Below the pieces are notes generated by a model. That model had not been told where the DNA came from and ran no database searches. It worked only from the letters and a program-made list of their open reading frames with translations. Below, piece after piece: positions 5,504 to 13,139 of a DNA stretch of 14,212 nt. Positions within the stretch are counted from its first letter, which is position 1, and every line of letters starts with the position of its first letter. Position numbers and translations under genes: made by a program. Location: NCBI GenBank assembly GCA_902489475.1, contig CABUAH010000050.1, forward strand, positions 1 through 14,212, written 5' to 3'. The stretch comes from an uncultured Oscillospiraceae bacterium. GTDB taxonomy: Bacteria > Bacillota > Clostridia > Oscillospirales > Ruminococcaceae.

Positions 5504-7915
5504 ATGAAGTACGGTTATTTTGATCTTGATAACAAGGAATATGTTATCACCAGACCTGACACGCCTGCTCCTTGGGTAAACTATCTCGGATCCCCTGACT
5601 ACGGAGCTATCATTTCCAACAATGCGGGAGGATACAGCTTTGTACAGAGCGGAGCAAACGGAAGAATCGCAAGATACCGTTTTAACTCAAATATGGCTCT
5701 TCCGGGAAGATATATCTACCTGAGAGATAATGATACGGCTGATTACTGGTCTGCTTCATGGCAGCCTGTCGGCAAGCCTCTTGATAAGTATAAATCAGTT
5801 TGTCACCACGGTACAGCTTACACAACACTTGAGGCGGATTATGCGGACATTCATTCTGAGGTCACATATTATGTTCCTCTAAACAAAACTCACGAGGTAT
5901 GGAGAACAAAGATTACAAACAAATCGGATAGAGTAAGAAGCCTTTCAGCTTTCGGCTTTATCGAGTTTACAAATGACAATAATTACGAACAGGACCAGGT
6001 TAACCTGCAATACACCCTGTTTATAACAAGAACATCGTTTGAGGGCAATAAGATCGTTCAGCACATCAACGAGAACAGCGGCAAGGATGCAAGCGGTTCT
6101 AACTGGAGAGAGCGTTTCTTTGGTCTTGCAGGCGCAAAGGTTTCTGCTTATAACGGTAATCTTGACAGCTTTATCGGTTCATACAGGGATTACGGCAATC
6201 CTATTGCAGTTGAGCGTGGTTTCTGTGATGACAAGTGCAACTTCAACGGCAATGCATGCGGTGCGCTTCAGTCTGAGATTATGCTTGCTCCCGGCGAAAC
6301 AGCAGAGCTAATATATGTACTCGGACAGAAAAACCCTGTAGTTGCCGACGAAATTCTGGCTTCATATGACGAACCCGGAAAATGCGACGCTGAAATCAAA
6401 GAGCTTGTTGAATACTGGCACGGAATTTTAAATAACTTCCAGGTAAAAACTCCAAGCGAAGAGTTTAACAACATGATTAATGTATGGAACGCTTATCAGT
6501 GCTTCATCACATTTATCTGGTCAAGAGCAGCTTCCTTTATTTACTGCGGTCTCAGAAACGGCTACGGCTACAGAGATACCGTTCAGGACATTCAGGGAAT
6601 CATTCACCTAGAGCCTGAAACTGCGCTTGAAAAGATCAGATTTATGCTTTCTGCTCAGGTTGATAACGGCGGCGGACTTCCGCTTGTTAAATTCAATCAC
6701 AACGCAGGACATGAAACTTATCCTGATGAAAACGATGAAAACTCTGTTTACGCTAAGGAAACGGGACACCCGTCTTACCGTGCTGACGATGCTCTTTGGC
6801 TTTTCCCGACAATTTACAAGTATATCGGCGAAAGTGGAAACAAAGCTTTCTTAGATGAAGTTATCGTTTACGCAAACGGCGGAGAGGACACTGTATACGA
6901 TCACCTGAAAAATGCTATTAGATTCTCAATGGAGCGTCTGGGTGACCACAATATGCCGGCAGGACTTCATGCTGACTGGAACGATTGCTTAAGACTCGGC
7001 AAAAAGGGTGAGTCCACATTCGTTGCATTCCAGCTTTATTACGCTATGAGTGTTATCAGAAATTGGGCAGAAGACCGTGGCGATAGTGATTACGTTAAGT
7101 ATATAGACGAAGTTCAGGCAAAGCTCGGTGAAGCTTTAGAAAGCTGCTGGGACGAGGATAGATTTATCCGTGGAATCCGTGAAGATGGCGTTGTAGTAGG
7201 TGCTAAGAAAGATCCTGAAGCTAATATGTGGCTCAACCCACAAAGCTGGGCAGTAATTTCCGGTTTTGCTTCCAAAGAACAGAGCGAAAAATCTTTAGAG
7301 AGTGTTCACAGCATTTTAAATACAAAATACGGAGTTAAACTTTTAGAGCCTCCTTATGTTGACAATTATTTTGACGGTGCGCTTATGCACATCTTCAACC
7401 CTGATACAAAGGAAAACGGCGGTATATTCTCACAGTCACAGGGCTGGATCATTTTAGCCGAAAGCCTTATGGGACACGGAAACAGAGCTTTTGAGTATTT
7501 CATGGAATCTTCTCCTGCGGCTATGAACGATAAAGCAGAAGTAAGAGTTTTAGAGCCGTATGTTCACGGACAATTTGTTGAATCAACTCGTTCTCCTTTT
7601 GAGGGAAGAGCTCACGTTCATTGGTTAACCGGAACAGGTTCGACCGTAATGGTAGGTTGTGTTGAGGGTATTTTAGGTATGCGCCCGAATGCTGACGGAC
7701 TTGTTATTGATCCTTCAATTCCTTCGAGCTGGGATCACTTTGAAATTGAAAAGAATTTCAGAGGAAGCCACCTTTCAATAGAATTTGAAAATCCAAACGG
7801 TGTTGAAAGCGGAATCAAATCTCTCACATTAAACGGCAAAAAACTTGATGGCAACTTCGTTCCTGCTGATAAACTTAAAGACGGCATGAATAAAATTGTT
7901 GCTGTTATGGGATAG
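5504..7915 (+). CDS. GH94 phosphorylase, probably cellobiose phosphorylase
   Basis: A cytosolic 803-aa inverting phosphorylase that would split an imported beta-linked disaccharide with phosphate, giving a sugar 1-phosphate and saving ATP. The opening MKYGYFDLDNKEYVIT and the order N-terminal beta-sandwich (about 1-270), helical linker, (alpha/alpha)6 barrel (about 310-735) and C-terminal jelly roll are GH94. The general-acid Asp is D491 in ADWNDC, matching D490/D492 of characterised cellobiose and chitobiose phosphorylases. YGYRDTVQD, HVHWLTGTGST and ILGMRPNADGL are also family motifs. Length fits cellobiose or N,N'-diacetylchitobiose phosphorylase, not the longer cellodextrin enzymes. Cellobiose is favoured because the sequence resembles the ruminococcal enzyme as I recall it; cellobionate or chitobiose activity is not excluded. 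ATG 5504 has AAGGAG 10 nt upstream; an in-frame ATG at 5465 would add 13 unrelated residues. Confidence 0.88.
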   Translation: MKYGYFDLDNKEYVITRPDTPAPWVNYLGSPDYGAIISNNAGGYSFVQSGANGRIARYRFNSNMALPGRYIYLRDNDTADYWSASWQPVGKPLDKYKSVCHHGTAYTTLEADYADIHSEVTYYVPLNKTHEVWRTKITNKSDRVRSLSAFGFIEFTNDNNYEQDQVNLQYTLFITRTSFEGNKIVQHINENSGKDASGSNWRERFFGLAGAKVSAYNGNLDSFIGSYRDYGNPIAVERGFCDDKCNFNGNACGALQSEIMLAPGETAELIYVLGQKNPVVADEILASYDEPGKCDAEIKELVEYWHGILNNFQVKTPSEEFNNMINVWNAYQCFITFIWSRAASFIYCGLRNGYGYRDTVQDIQGIIHLEPETALEKIRFMLSAQVDNGGGLPLVKFNHNAGHETYPDENDENSVYAKETGHPSYRADDALWLFPTIYKYIGESGNKAFLDEVIVYANGGEDTVYDHLKNAIRFSMERLGDHNMPAGLHADWNDCLRLGKKGESTFVAFQLYYAMSVIRNWAEDRGDSDYVKYIDEVQAKLGEALESCWDEDRFIRGIREDGVVVGAKKDPEANMWLNPQSWAVISGFASKEQSEKSLESVHSILNTKYGVKLLEPPYVDNYFDGALMHIFNPDTKENGGIFSQSQGWIILAESLMGHGNRAFEYFMESSPAAMNDKAEVRVLEPYVHGQFVESTRSPFEGRAHVHWLTGTGSTVMVGCVEGILGMRPNADGLVIDPSIPSSWDHFEIEKNFRGSHLSIEFENPNGVESGIKSLTLNGKKLDGNFVPADKLKDGMNKIVAVMG

Positions 7916-7953
7916 TATTAAACAATATTAAAAGTATAATAGAGGTGAAAGAA

Positions 7954-8091
7954 ATGGCTAAATATGTATGTGAAGTATGCGGTTATGTATACGATGAAGA
8001 AGCTGAGGGCGTAAAGTTTGAAGATCTTCCGGAGGATTGGGTTTGCCCGCTTTGCTCTGTTGGAAAAGATCAGTTTTCCAAAGAAGACTAA
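7954..8091 (+). CDS. Rubredoxin, short 45-aa form
   Basis: A 45-codon gene encoding a one-iron electron carrier. Two CxxC motifs bind Fe: C6-E-V-C9-G and C31-P-L-C34, with the core YVYD, the FEDLPEDWVCP block and GKDQF typical of the family. Usual rubredoxins are 52-54 aa; this one lacks about 7 residues in the loop between the first CxxC and KFEDLP, as does the known 45-aa Desulfovibrio desulfuricans rubredoxin. AGAGGTG precedes the ATG at 7954. It lies 38 nt after the GH94 gene and is followed by a strong terminator at 8121-8151, so it is probably co-transcribed with the phosphorylase. Rubredoxins in anaerobes often pass electrons to peroxide- or oxygen-reducing enzymes; no partner is visible here. 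Confidence 0.95.
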   Translation: MAKYVCEVCGYVYDEEAEGVKFEDLPEDWVCPLCSVGKDQFSKED

Positions 8092-8120
8092 ACCTTTAGT
8101 GTAAACGGCTAAAAAACAAA

Positions 8121-8151
8121 AAGCTTCCGAAACTTATTCGGGAGCTTTTTT
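8121..8151 (+). terminator. Intrinsic terminator after rubredoxin
   Basis: An 11-bp stem (8121-8131 with 8137-8147, one G-U pair) with a 5-nt loop runs into TTTTTT (8146-8151). It closes the GH94-rubredoxin unit. Confidence 0.85.
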
Positions 8152-8160
8152 ACATATGCA

Positions 8161-8305
8161 TATAACCGTAAACGGATGTCCCCGCCTCTTAGGCGGCGGT
8201 CATCTACGTCTTTCAGCAGGGGATTTAATCCCCTGCTGAAACCCTAAGGGGCTTCGCCCCTCGTTCACTTGCACCATGACGGGGCGGTGCCCCTTATTTA
8301 AAAAC
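8161..8305. repeat. Dispersed hairpin-rich intergenic repeat, copy 2
   Basis: The second copy of the element at 2837-2979, in the same orientation. It keeps the CCGCC/GGCGG block, the 13-bp stem (loop shortened from TTTG to TTA), a perfect AGGGGC-TTC-GCCCCT hairpin that is degraded in copy 1, and the GGGGC/GCCCC hairpin. It begins right after the rubredoxin terminator and ends at the next terminator, so here it is wholly intergenic. Confidence 0.8.
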
Positions 8306-8343
8306 ATCCTCAGGATTCTCACCCCGAAGATGTTTTTCTTTTT
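8300..8343. terminator. Terminator between the rubredoxin and lysozyme genes
   Basis: A 12-bp stem, AAAAACATCCTC (8300-8311) with GAAGATGTTTTT (8326-8337), carries one C-A mismatch on the plus strand that becomes a U-G pair on the minus strand. A T-rich tract follows on the plus strand (TTTTTCTTTTTT). The wobble favours the minus transcript and the T tract the plus, so it is best read as serving both converging units. Confidence 0.6.
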
Positions 8344-8360
8344 TAACATATTATTCATTT

Positions 8361-9475
8361 TTATTTAGTTGTTTTTGCACTGTGATCTATAAAGCCCTCG
8401 CTTACTATTTCTTCTCCGTTAACTGTTTTGTATGCCTTTACCGTCACCTTATACGAAGTGTTTGACTTAAGTCCTGTTATTGTATAAGACGTATTAGTAT
8501 TAGTTGTCTTTTTAACTCTTACATAACTTTTCTTTGAGTTGTCATATTTATAGACAATATACCCCTGTGAACCTGAAACCTTATTCCATGTAAGCTTTAT
8601 AGATGTTTTAGCCGACGTTGTTTTAATATTTTTTACAACATCAAGATATGTTATTGCCTTGACTGTTGGATAAGATACACTTAAAACTTCTTTTCCGTCA
8701 ACAGTTTTATACGCCCTTATCGCAAAGGTATATGATGTCGCATTTGAAAGACCCGTAACTGTATATGACGTAACATTTGTTGTTGTCTTTGTCATTCTTA
8801 CATAGCTTTTCTTTGAGTTATCGTATTTGTAGACAATATACCCCTGTGCACCTGAAACCTTGTTCCATGTCAGCTTAACCGATTTCGCAGACGGTGAAGC
8901 TTTGAAATTTGTTACACTGTCAAGATAAGTTGTTGCCTTGACTGTTGGATAAGATACGCTTAAGACTTCTTTTCCGTCAACAGTTTTGTATGCTCTTATT
9001 GCAAAGTTGTATGATGTTGCATTTGAAAGACCTGTAACCGTATATGACGTAACATTTGTTGTTGTATTTTCAACTCTTATATAGCTTTTCTTTGTGGTGT
9101 CGTATTTGTAGATAACATACCCCTGTGCTCCTGAGACCTTGCTCCATGTCAGCTTAACCGATTTCGCAGACGGTGAAGCTTTGAAATTTGTTACACTGTC
9201 AAGATATGTTGTCACCTTGACTGTTGGATAAGATACACTTAATATCTCTTTTCCGTCAACAGTTTTGTATGCCCTTATCGCAAAGTTGTATGATGTCGCA
9301 TTTGAAAGACCCGAAACTGTATATGACGTAACATTTGTTGTTGTCTTTGTTATTCTCACAAAGCTTTTCTTTGCGGTGTCATATTTGTAGATAACATACC
9401 CTTTCGCACCTGAAACCTTGCTCCATGTGAGCTTAACCGATTTCGCAGATGGTGCAGCTTTGAAGTTTGTTACCT
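8361..9475 (-). repeat. Four tandem 279-nt Fn3 coding repeats
   Basis: The same segment (for example GACTGTTGGA at 8661, 8940 and 9219) recurs every 279 nt, i.e. 93 aa. Long stretches are identical between the two central units, so duplication or recombination is recent. The C-terminal unit (8361 onward) is the most diverged. Each encodes an Fn3-like domain with KLTWxKVSGxxGY and TSYTVTGLSNATSY. Confidence 0.9.
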
Positions 9476-11795
9476 TTGCAGGAGCATTTGCAGGCTGTGT
9501 TTTATAATAGAAACTCGTAGGATCCGAGAAATACTTTTCTCCATCTACCGTTATATACGCATATGCCTTTACAAAATATGACTTGTTTGCAGTAAGCCCT
9601 CCAAATGTTATGGTCGTACCTCCGTCAAGCATTTTTCCGTTATTAAGACTATCGCTGTCATAAATCCATACTCTATATCCCTCTGCCCTGGGAACTTCAT
9701 TCAGCTGGAATTTGATAGTGTTAGTAGAACTTGTTGACAAAAGAGTATTTAACTTAGGCGATTCGAGGTCAACTGTTTTTTGAGAAAAAGTAATAGGTTT
9801 TGACCAATACACCGTACCGTCCGAAATTTGATACATTCTTGCACTAAAATAATACATCTTATTCGGTCTTAAGTCCTTGATGCTCTGAGTATTACCCGAA
9901 CCCTGAACATACGTCGAGCCGGTCATATCTTTGTTTTCTGAAATATAAAGCCTGTATCCGGTAACATTATGCTTTTGAAATGTCACGCTTATTTCATTTG
10001 GATAAACGGTTTTTTTGCTTACCGATATTTCAGGCATTGCCGTTGTACTGCAAGTGAATGTGATCGGATCTGACCAATAAACTGTATCGCCTGAAATCAC
10101 ATAATTATATGCTTTACAATAATATGCTGAAGATACTTTTAATCCGCTTAGAGTTTGCGAAGTATTTGCCCCCTGAACAAGCTTAGCACTTTTAAAATCT
10201 TTATTGTCAGCGGCATAAAGCCTGTATCCTGTTACGCTTTTATTTACAAAATTTACTGTTATCGAACTGCAGTCGGTGGTTTTATTAGAAATTTCTGCAT
10301 CCGAAATAGCTTTTGTGCTTACAGAAAAAGTAACAGGCTTCGACCAATAAACTTTTCCGTCTGCGATATTGTATGTATATGCTTTAAAATAGTAGGTTTT
10401 GTTTTTGTTCAGAGAGTCAAACTTTAGAATATTTTTACTTCCCTGGATATATTCGGAATCGGTATAGTTTTTATTCTCGGAAATGAAGAGCCTGTATCCT
10501 GTTACATTAACGCTGTCAAATCTAACCTCTATAGAATTTCCTGTTATAACCTTTCTGTTTACAACAGGATCCGGCGGTGTGATAGAGTCAAACCCCTCAA
10601 TCTCGTATGCCGGACCTTTAAAAACCCCACTCGACATTCTCTTGAACGGAACAACCCGATATTTATCCGAGGAATTTACATTCTTTATCGTATATGTACA
10701 GGATTTTATATTTGCTATTTGCTTATAAGTTTTTGAAGCAGCATCATACTTTTCAATAAAAAATGCATATGCTCCTTTCGGTCTGCTCCAACTAAGGGTT
10801 GCATTATTACCCGACTGCACCGCTTTTACGGAAGATATTTTTGACGGGGAAGTTGCAAACCACAAATCCAAGTCAACATAATCATAAATCCCCGTAACCT
10901 TTCCAGTACTTGAATACTGCCATGCGTCAAAGCTTCCTGTATAATCGGTTGTTGTTGAATAATGTGCAAGCCATATATCGTATTTTGACTGAAGCTCTGT
11001 GTAATTTAGCTCGTCATAAAAATAATATTTGCTTGCATAAACTCCGGCATAGAATTTATAAGACTGCATTCTGTCGCAAAAAGCTGTGCACAAAGCAGTC
11101 TGCTGAGCCTTGCTGAGATTTGCAGCGTCCAATCTTCCGACATCGTAATCCACATGCTCAATATCAAAGTAAACCGGAAGCGTTATATAATAATCGCCTA
11201 TCCATTTTGCTACATAATCCGCCTCTGTTCTCGCCTCAGCAACGGTTATTGCCTGAGTATAAAAATATACTCCCACATTAATTCCCGCAGCCAATGCTCC
11301 TTTGACGTTTGTATCAAAATACTGATCTTTGACTATCGTTCCGCTGTCGCCGTAGCCTCGGTATCCTGCCCTGATTATAGCACCCGTTATTCCCTGCTTT
11401 TTCAAAGCTTCCCAATCGATTGGATCATGCCATGCCTGAAATTCGGATACATCTACAACATTATATTTTTTGTATTTACTTACCTTTGAAGGAACTGTCG
11501 GGGTTGTTACTCCGAACGCTCTTGAAGAAACCGAAGCCGATGTTCCTCCCTCAAGGTATTTTCTATATTCAGGGTCGTTTTTTAACCTCCACGAATTTGA
11601 AACCTCAGAGCTTAAAACGTATCCCTCGTCAGCATTGTCACCCGAAGAAGATTTATTTACATCATTAATTACCGCTGTATCTATGTCATCAGCTTTTACT
11701 GTTATCAATTGCTTTTCGGAAGCGTTTAGAAACACTGTACCAATAACAGAAATTACTGCTGCGTATAGACAAAGCTTTTGTATTATCCGTTTTAT
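8361..11795 (-). CDS. Secreted GH25 lysozyme with a long fibronectin-III-like array; ATA start
   Basis: An exported muramidase-type protein of 1144 codons. Residues 1-27 form a signal peptide: KR near the start, then a hydrophobic core. A low-complexity linker follows to about 110. The GH25 domain spans about 112-312: DVSEFQ (D115), GAIIRAGYRG, GVYFYTQA, the catalytic pair D211-x-E213 in YFDIEH, and DAWQYSS. Then come one Fn3-like domain (about 316-395), three 90-aa repeats (GYR at 433, 523 and 613), one diverged domain (about 670-770), and four 93-aa Fn3 repeats (from 775). No wall anchor or choline-binding motif is seen. GH25 enzymes cut the MurNAc-GlcNAc bond of peptidoglycan. The frame starts at ATA 11795, 7 nt after GGAGGG, and a stop precedes it. 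The first GTG (11735) lies inside the signal peptide with no ribosome site. So ATA initiation, a start-codon mutation or a base error is involved. Confidence 0.85.
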   Translation of the reverse strand: MKRIIQKLCLYAAVISVIGTVFLNASEKQLITVKADDIDTAVINDVNKSSSGDNADEGYVLSSEVSNSWRLKNDPEYRKYLEGGTSASVSSRAFGVTTPTVPSKVSKYKKYNVVDVSEFQAWHDPIDWEALKKQGITGAIIRAGYRGYGDSGTIVKDQYFDTNVKGALAAGINVGVYFYTQAITVAEARTEADYVAKWIGDYYITLPVYFDIEHVDYDVGRLDAANLSKAQQTALCTAFCDRMQSYKFYAGVYASKYYFYDELNYTELQSKYDIWLAHYSTTTDYTGSFDAWQYSSTGKVTGIYDYVDLDLWFATSPSKISSVKAVQSGNNATLSWSRPKGAYAFFIEKYDAASKTYKQIANIKSCTYTIKNVNSSDKYRVVPFKRMSSGVFKGPAYEIEGFDSITPPDPVVNRKVITGNSIEVRFDSVNVTGYRLFISENKNYTDSEYIQGSKNILKFDSLNKNKTYYFKAYTYNIADGKVYWSKPVTFSVSTKAISDAEISNKTTDCSSITVNFVNKSVTGYRLYAADNKDFKSAKLVQGANTSQTLSGLKVSSAYYCKAYNYVISGDTVYWSDPITFTCSTTAMPEISVSKKTVYPNEISVTFQKHNVTGYRLYISENKDMTGSTYVQGSGNTQSIKDLRPNKMYYFSARMYQISDGTVYWSKPITFSQKTVDLESPKLNTLLSTSSTNTIKFQLNEVPRAEGYRVWIYDSDSLNNGKMLDGGTTITFGGLTANKSYFVKAYAYITVDGEKYFSDPTSFYYKTQPANAPAKVTNFKAAPSAKSVKLTWSKVSGAKGYVIYKYDTAKKSFVRITKTTTNVTSYTVSGLSNATSYNFAIRAYKTVDGKEILSVSYPTVKVTTYLDSVTNFKASPSAKSVKLTWSKVSGAQGYVIYKYDTTKKSYIRVENTTTNVTSYTVTGLSNATSYNFAIRAYKTVDGKEVLSVSYPTVKATTYLDSVTNFKASPSAKSVKLTWNKVSGAQGYIVYKYDNSKKSYVRMTKTTTNVTSYTVTGLSNATSYTFAIRAYKTVDGKEVLSVSYPTVKAITYLDVVKNIKTTSAKTSIKLTWNKVSGSQGYIVYKYDNSKKSYVRVKKTTNTNTSYTITGLKSNTSYKVTVKAYKTVNGEEIVSEGFIDHSAKTTK
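9770..10580 (-). repeat. Three tandem 270-nt Fn3-like coding repeats
   Basis: The codons for GYR recur at 9951, 10221 and 10491, exactly 270 nt (90 aa) apart. Each unit carries a VTGYRL..S-N-K-D pattern, YVQG-like and VYWSxPITF segments. They differ in sequence and period from the 279-nt set, so the two arrays expanded separately. Outer limits are approximate. Confidence 0.8.
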
Positions 11796-11973
11796 GTAAA
11801 ATCCCTCCTATCAGAAATATTTATTTTATAATACCACGCAATGCGACATTTGTCAATGAAGTGTACAAAAAAACTCTCTCTATTTACAAAATACTCGCTT
11901 AAAACCATGCTTTTGCATTATTTTGTTAACTATTAATTACAATTATTTCCAATAATAAGATATGCATTAAAAA
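11796..11973. other. AT-rich intergenic region between lysozyme and membrane-protein genes
   Basis: Apart from the lysozyme promoter at 11828-11856, this stretch is AT-rich. A tiny ATGC-TTTT-GCAT hairpin (about 11908-11919) is too weak to call a terminator for the upstream membrane-protein gene. No ORF or RNA gene was recognised. Confidence 0.5.
11828..11856 (-). promoter_or_regulatory. Promoter of the lysozyme gene
   Basis: On the minus strand TTGACA (11856-11851), a 17-nt spacer and TATTAT (11833-11828). It lies just upstream of the GGAGGG/ATA start, giving a leader of roughly 26 nt. A strong intact promoter argues that the gene is meant to be expressed despite its ATA codon. Confidence 0.75.
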
Positions 11974-12642
11974 TCAAATGTCTACTCTTTTTTTTACAAG
12001 AATCAACTCTAGCGGATTTTTAAGAAGTCTTATGAAAAATTTTACTACCATTCCTGTGCATACGGCAGAGATAACTGTTCCCTCTCTTGTTCCGACAATT
12101 TTAAAATCAAAAAACAACAGCGAGAGTATAACTGCAAGCACCACATAGCTTATATCCAAAGCAATCTTTACGTTTCCGAAGTTTTTATCTCTGACATCGG
12201 ATATTGCTTTTACAAAAGCCTCTCCTGAGTTCATTACAACATTTGATATTACTGAAAGAGAAATTCCAAAGCCTAAGATTATAACTCCCAAAATCACCAT
12301 GACAAGACGCATCACATACAAATCAACAGGAATAACGGACACAAGCCATGATCCAAAATCGGTAAAATATCCGAAAAGCAGCGAAATCGGAATCTGCAAA
12401 AGCTGAATAAGCTTAAAGTTTCTCCTTAAAATAAGCACTTGTCCTACAATCAGAATGCAGTTCCATATGATAAGCCATGTTCCAAGAGACAAAGAAGAAA
12501 ATTTATAGCTTAAAACATTCGGCACAGACGATATTGGAGAAACCCCAAGCTCGCCGTGCTTTGTTACCGCTACTCCAAGTGCTGAAAAAAACAAGCTTAT
12601 TACAAGAAGTATGTATCTTTTTACCGTTTCATTTTTTGTCAT
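11974..12642 (-). CDS. YczE/YitT-like integral membrane protein (DUF6198 type)
   Basis: A 222-aa membrane protein with about five to six hydrophobic segments. It resembles the YczE/YyaS/YitT group: LFFSALGVAVTKHGELGVSPISSVPNVLS near residues 15-50 holds the small-residue G-x-SPI motif of the group, and GISLSVISNVVMNSGEAFVKAISD (about 125-150) is the matching second half-site. The family has no established transport substrate; some members sit next to regulators or vitamin genes. GGAGG precedes the ATG at 12642 by 7 nt. It is transcribed alone from a consensus promoter at 12749-12777. It carries a predicted leader of about 100 nt, longer than ribosome binding needs, so RNA-level control is possible. 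I cannot assign a substrate. Confidence 0.75.
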   Translation of the reverse strand: MTKNETVKRYILLVISLFFSALGVAVTKHGELGVSPISSVPNVLSYKFSSLSLGTWLIIWNCILIVGQVLILRRNFKLIQLLQIPISLLFGYFTDFGSWLVSVIPVDLYVMRLVMVILGVIILGFGISLSVISNVVMNSGEAFVKAISDVRDKNFGNVKIALDISYVVLAVILSLLFFDFKIVGTREGTVISAVCTGMVVKFFIRLLKNPLELILVKKRVDI

Positions 12643-12742
12643 TATAATTCCTCCGAAAAGCCCTCAAGATAAACCCGATTACAAAACAAACAGACAGCCC
12701 CCTTTACAGCGACTGTCCGTAAAACGTATCATAATCTTTTAT
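12643..12742 (-). promoter_or_regulatory. Long 5' leader of the membrane-protein gene
   Basis: About 100 nt of untranslated leader. It contains a stem of GACAG (12717-12713) with CTGTC (about 12696-12692) enclosing a G-rich segment, then a U-rich run. It matches no riboswitch class that I recognise. It may be only a spacer. Confidence 0.3.
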
Positions 12743-12748
12743 AATAAT

Positions 12749-12777
12749 AGTATATAATACTTTTTTGTTTTTGTCAA
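12749..12777 (-). promoter_or_regulatory. Promoter of the membrane-protein gene
   Basis: On the minus strand TTGACA (12777-12772), a 17-nt spacer and TATACT (12754-12749). It starts immediately after the terminator of the upstream small-protein cluster, so the two units are separate. Confidence 0.75.
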
Positions 12778-12786
12778 ATTATTGCT

Positions 12787-12822
12787 AAAACCGCCCTTAG
12801 CAAATCTGCTAAAGGCGGTTTT
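12787..12822 (-). terminator. Terminator of the small-protein cluster
   Basis: A 16-bp stem (12787-12802 with 12807-12822) has one position that is C-A on the plus strand but G-U on the minus strand, pointing to the minus transcript. Only four U follow. The core (CCGCCTT, AGCAGAT, GCT, AAGG) resembles the hairpin after the first paralogue at 13424-13460. Confidence 0.7.
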
Positions 12823-12834
12823 CTGCACTCAATA

Positions 12835-13074
12835 TTATTCGTGCAATAAAGATATAACTAACTTTGCACCCAATTTTATTCCCTCTGTCAAATAAACATT
12901 GCTCATAGCCCCCATAAGCTCACCCAGAAGTTTATCCATCTGTTCGGTTTTTTCGTTAGTGAACTCTTCGCAAACGAACTCGTGAAATTCCTTATTTGCC
13001 TTTATGTATTTGGGATTTTTGGATAGCACTTTGTCAATATCATTTTCAAAATCTCCGTTTAAAGTATCTTCCAT
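12835..13074 (-). CDS. Small acidic helical protein, paralogue 3
   Basis: 79 aa, function unknown. It aligns along its length with the two upstream genes: a DID segment, KNPKYIKANKEFHEFV, a central charged helix (NEKTEQMDKLLGEL) and the strongly conserved C-terminal EGIKLGAKL followed by a hydrophobic end. It is predicted all-helical and soluble, and resembles small DUF6809-like proteins of Firmicutes in layout, but this is a weak match from memory. Start: ATG 13074 lies 13 nt from GGAGGTG, too far; at the place where its paralogues have their start (GGAGGTGAxAGC then the codon) it has ATA. The in-frame ATG two codons later is the likely start, so expression may be lower than that of its paralogues. 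Confidence 0.7.
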   Translation of the reverse strand: MEDTLNGDFENDIDKVLSKNPKYIKANKEFHEFVCEEFTNEKTEQMDKLLGELMGAMSNVYLTEGIKLGAKLVISLLHE

Positions 13075-13139
13075 ATTTATGCTCTCACCTCCAACACTAC
13101 TACATTAAACCAATCAGCAAATTGACCCGTACCGTATGA

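Noticed and set aside
7935..7940. TATAAT directly upstream of the rubredoxin gene as a promoter
   Set aside because: No -35 at the right distance, and the start site would fall inside the ribosome binding site.
8361..9475. 279-nt tandem repeats as a CRISPR array or satellite
   Set aside because: The period is a multiple of three, the frame is open, and each unit encodes an Fn3 domain.
11735..11737. GTG as the real start of the lysozyme
   Set aside because: It has no ribosome site and would truncate the signal peptide, leaving a secreted enzyme in the cytosol.
10155..11799. Several 68-111 aa plus-strand frames opposite the lysozyme
   Set aside because: They are antisense to a clearly coding GH25/Fn3 gene, lack ribosome sites and have low-complexity composition.
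11908..11919. ATGC-TTTT-GCAT hairpin as terminator of the membrane-protein gene
   Set aside because: A 4-bp AT-containing stem is too weak, and the T tract is not on the transcribed strand of that gene.
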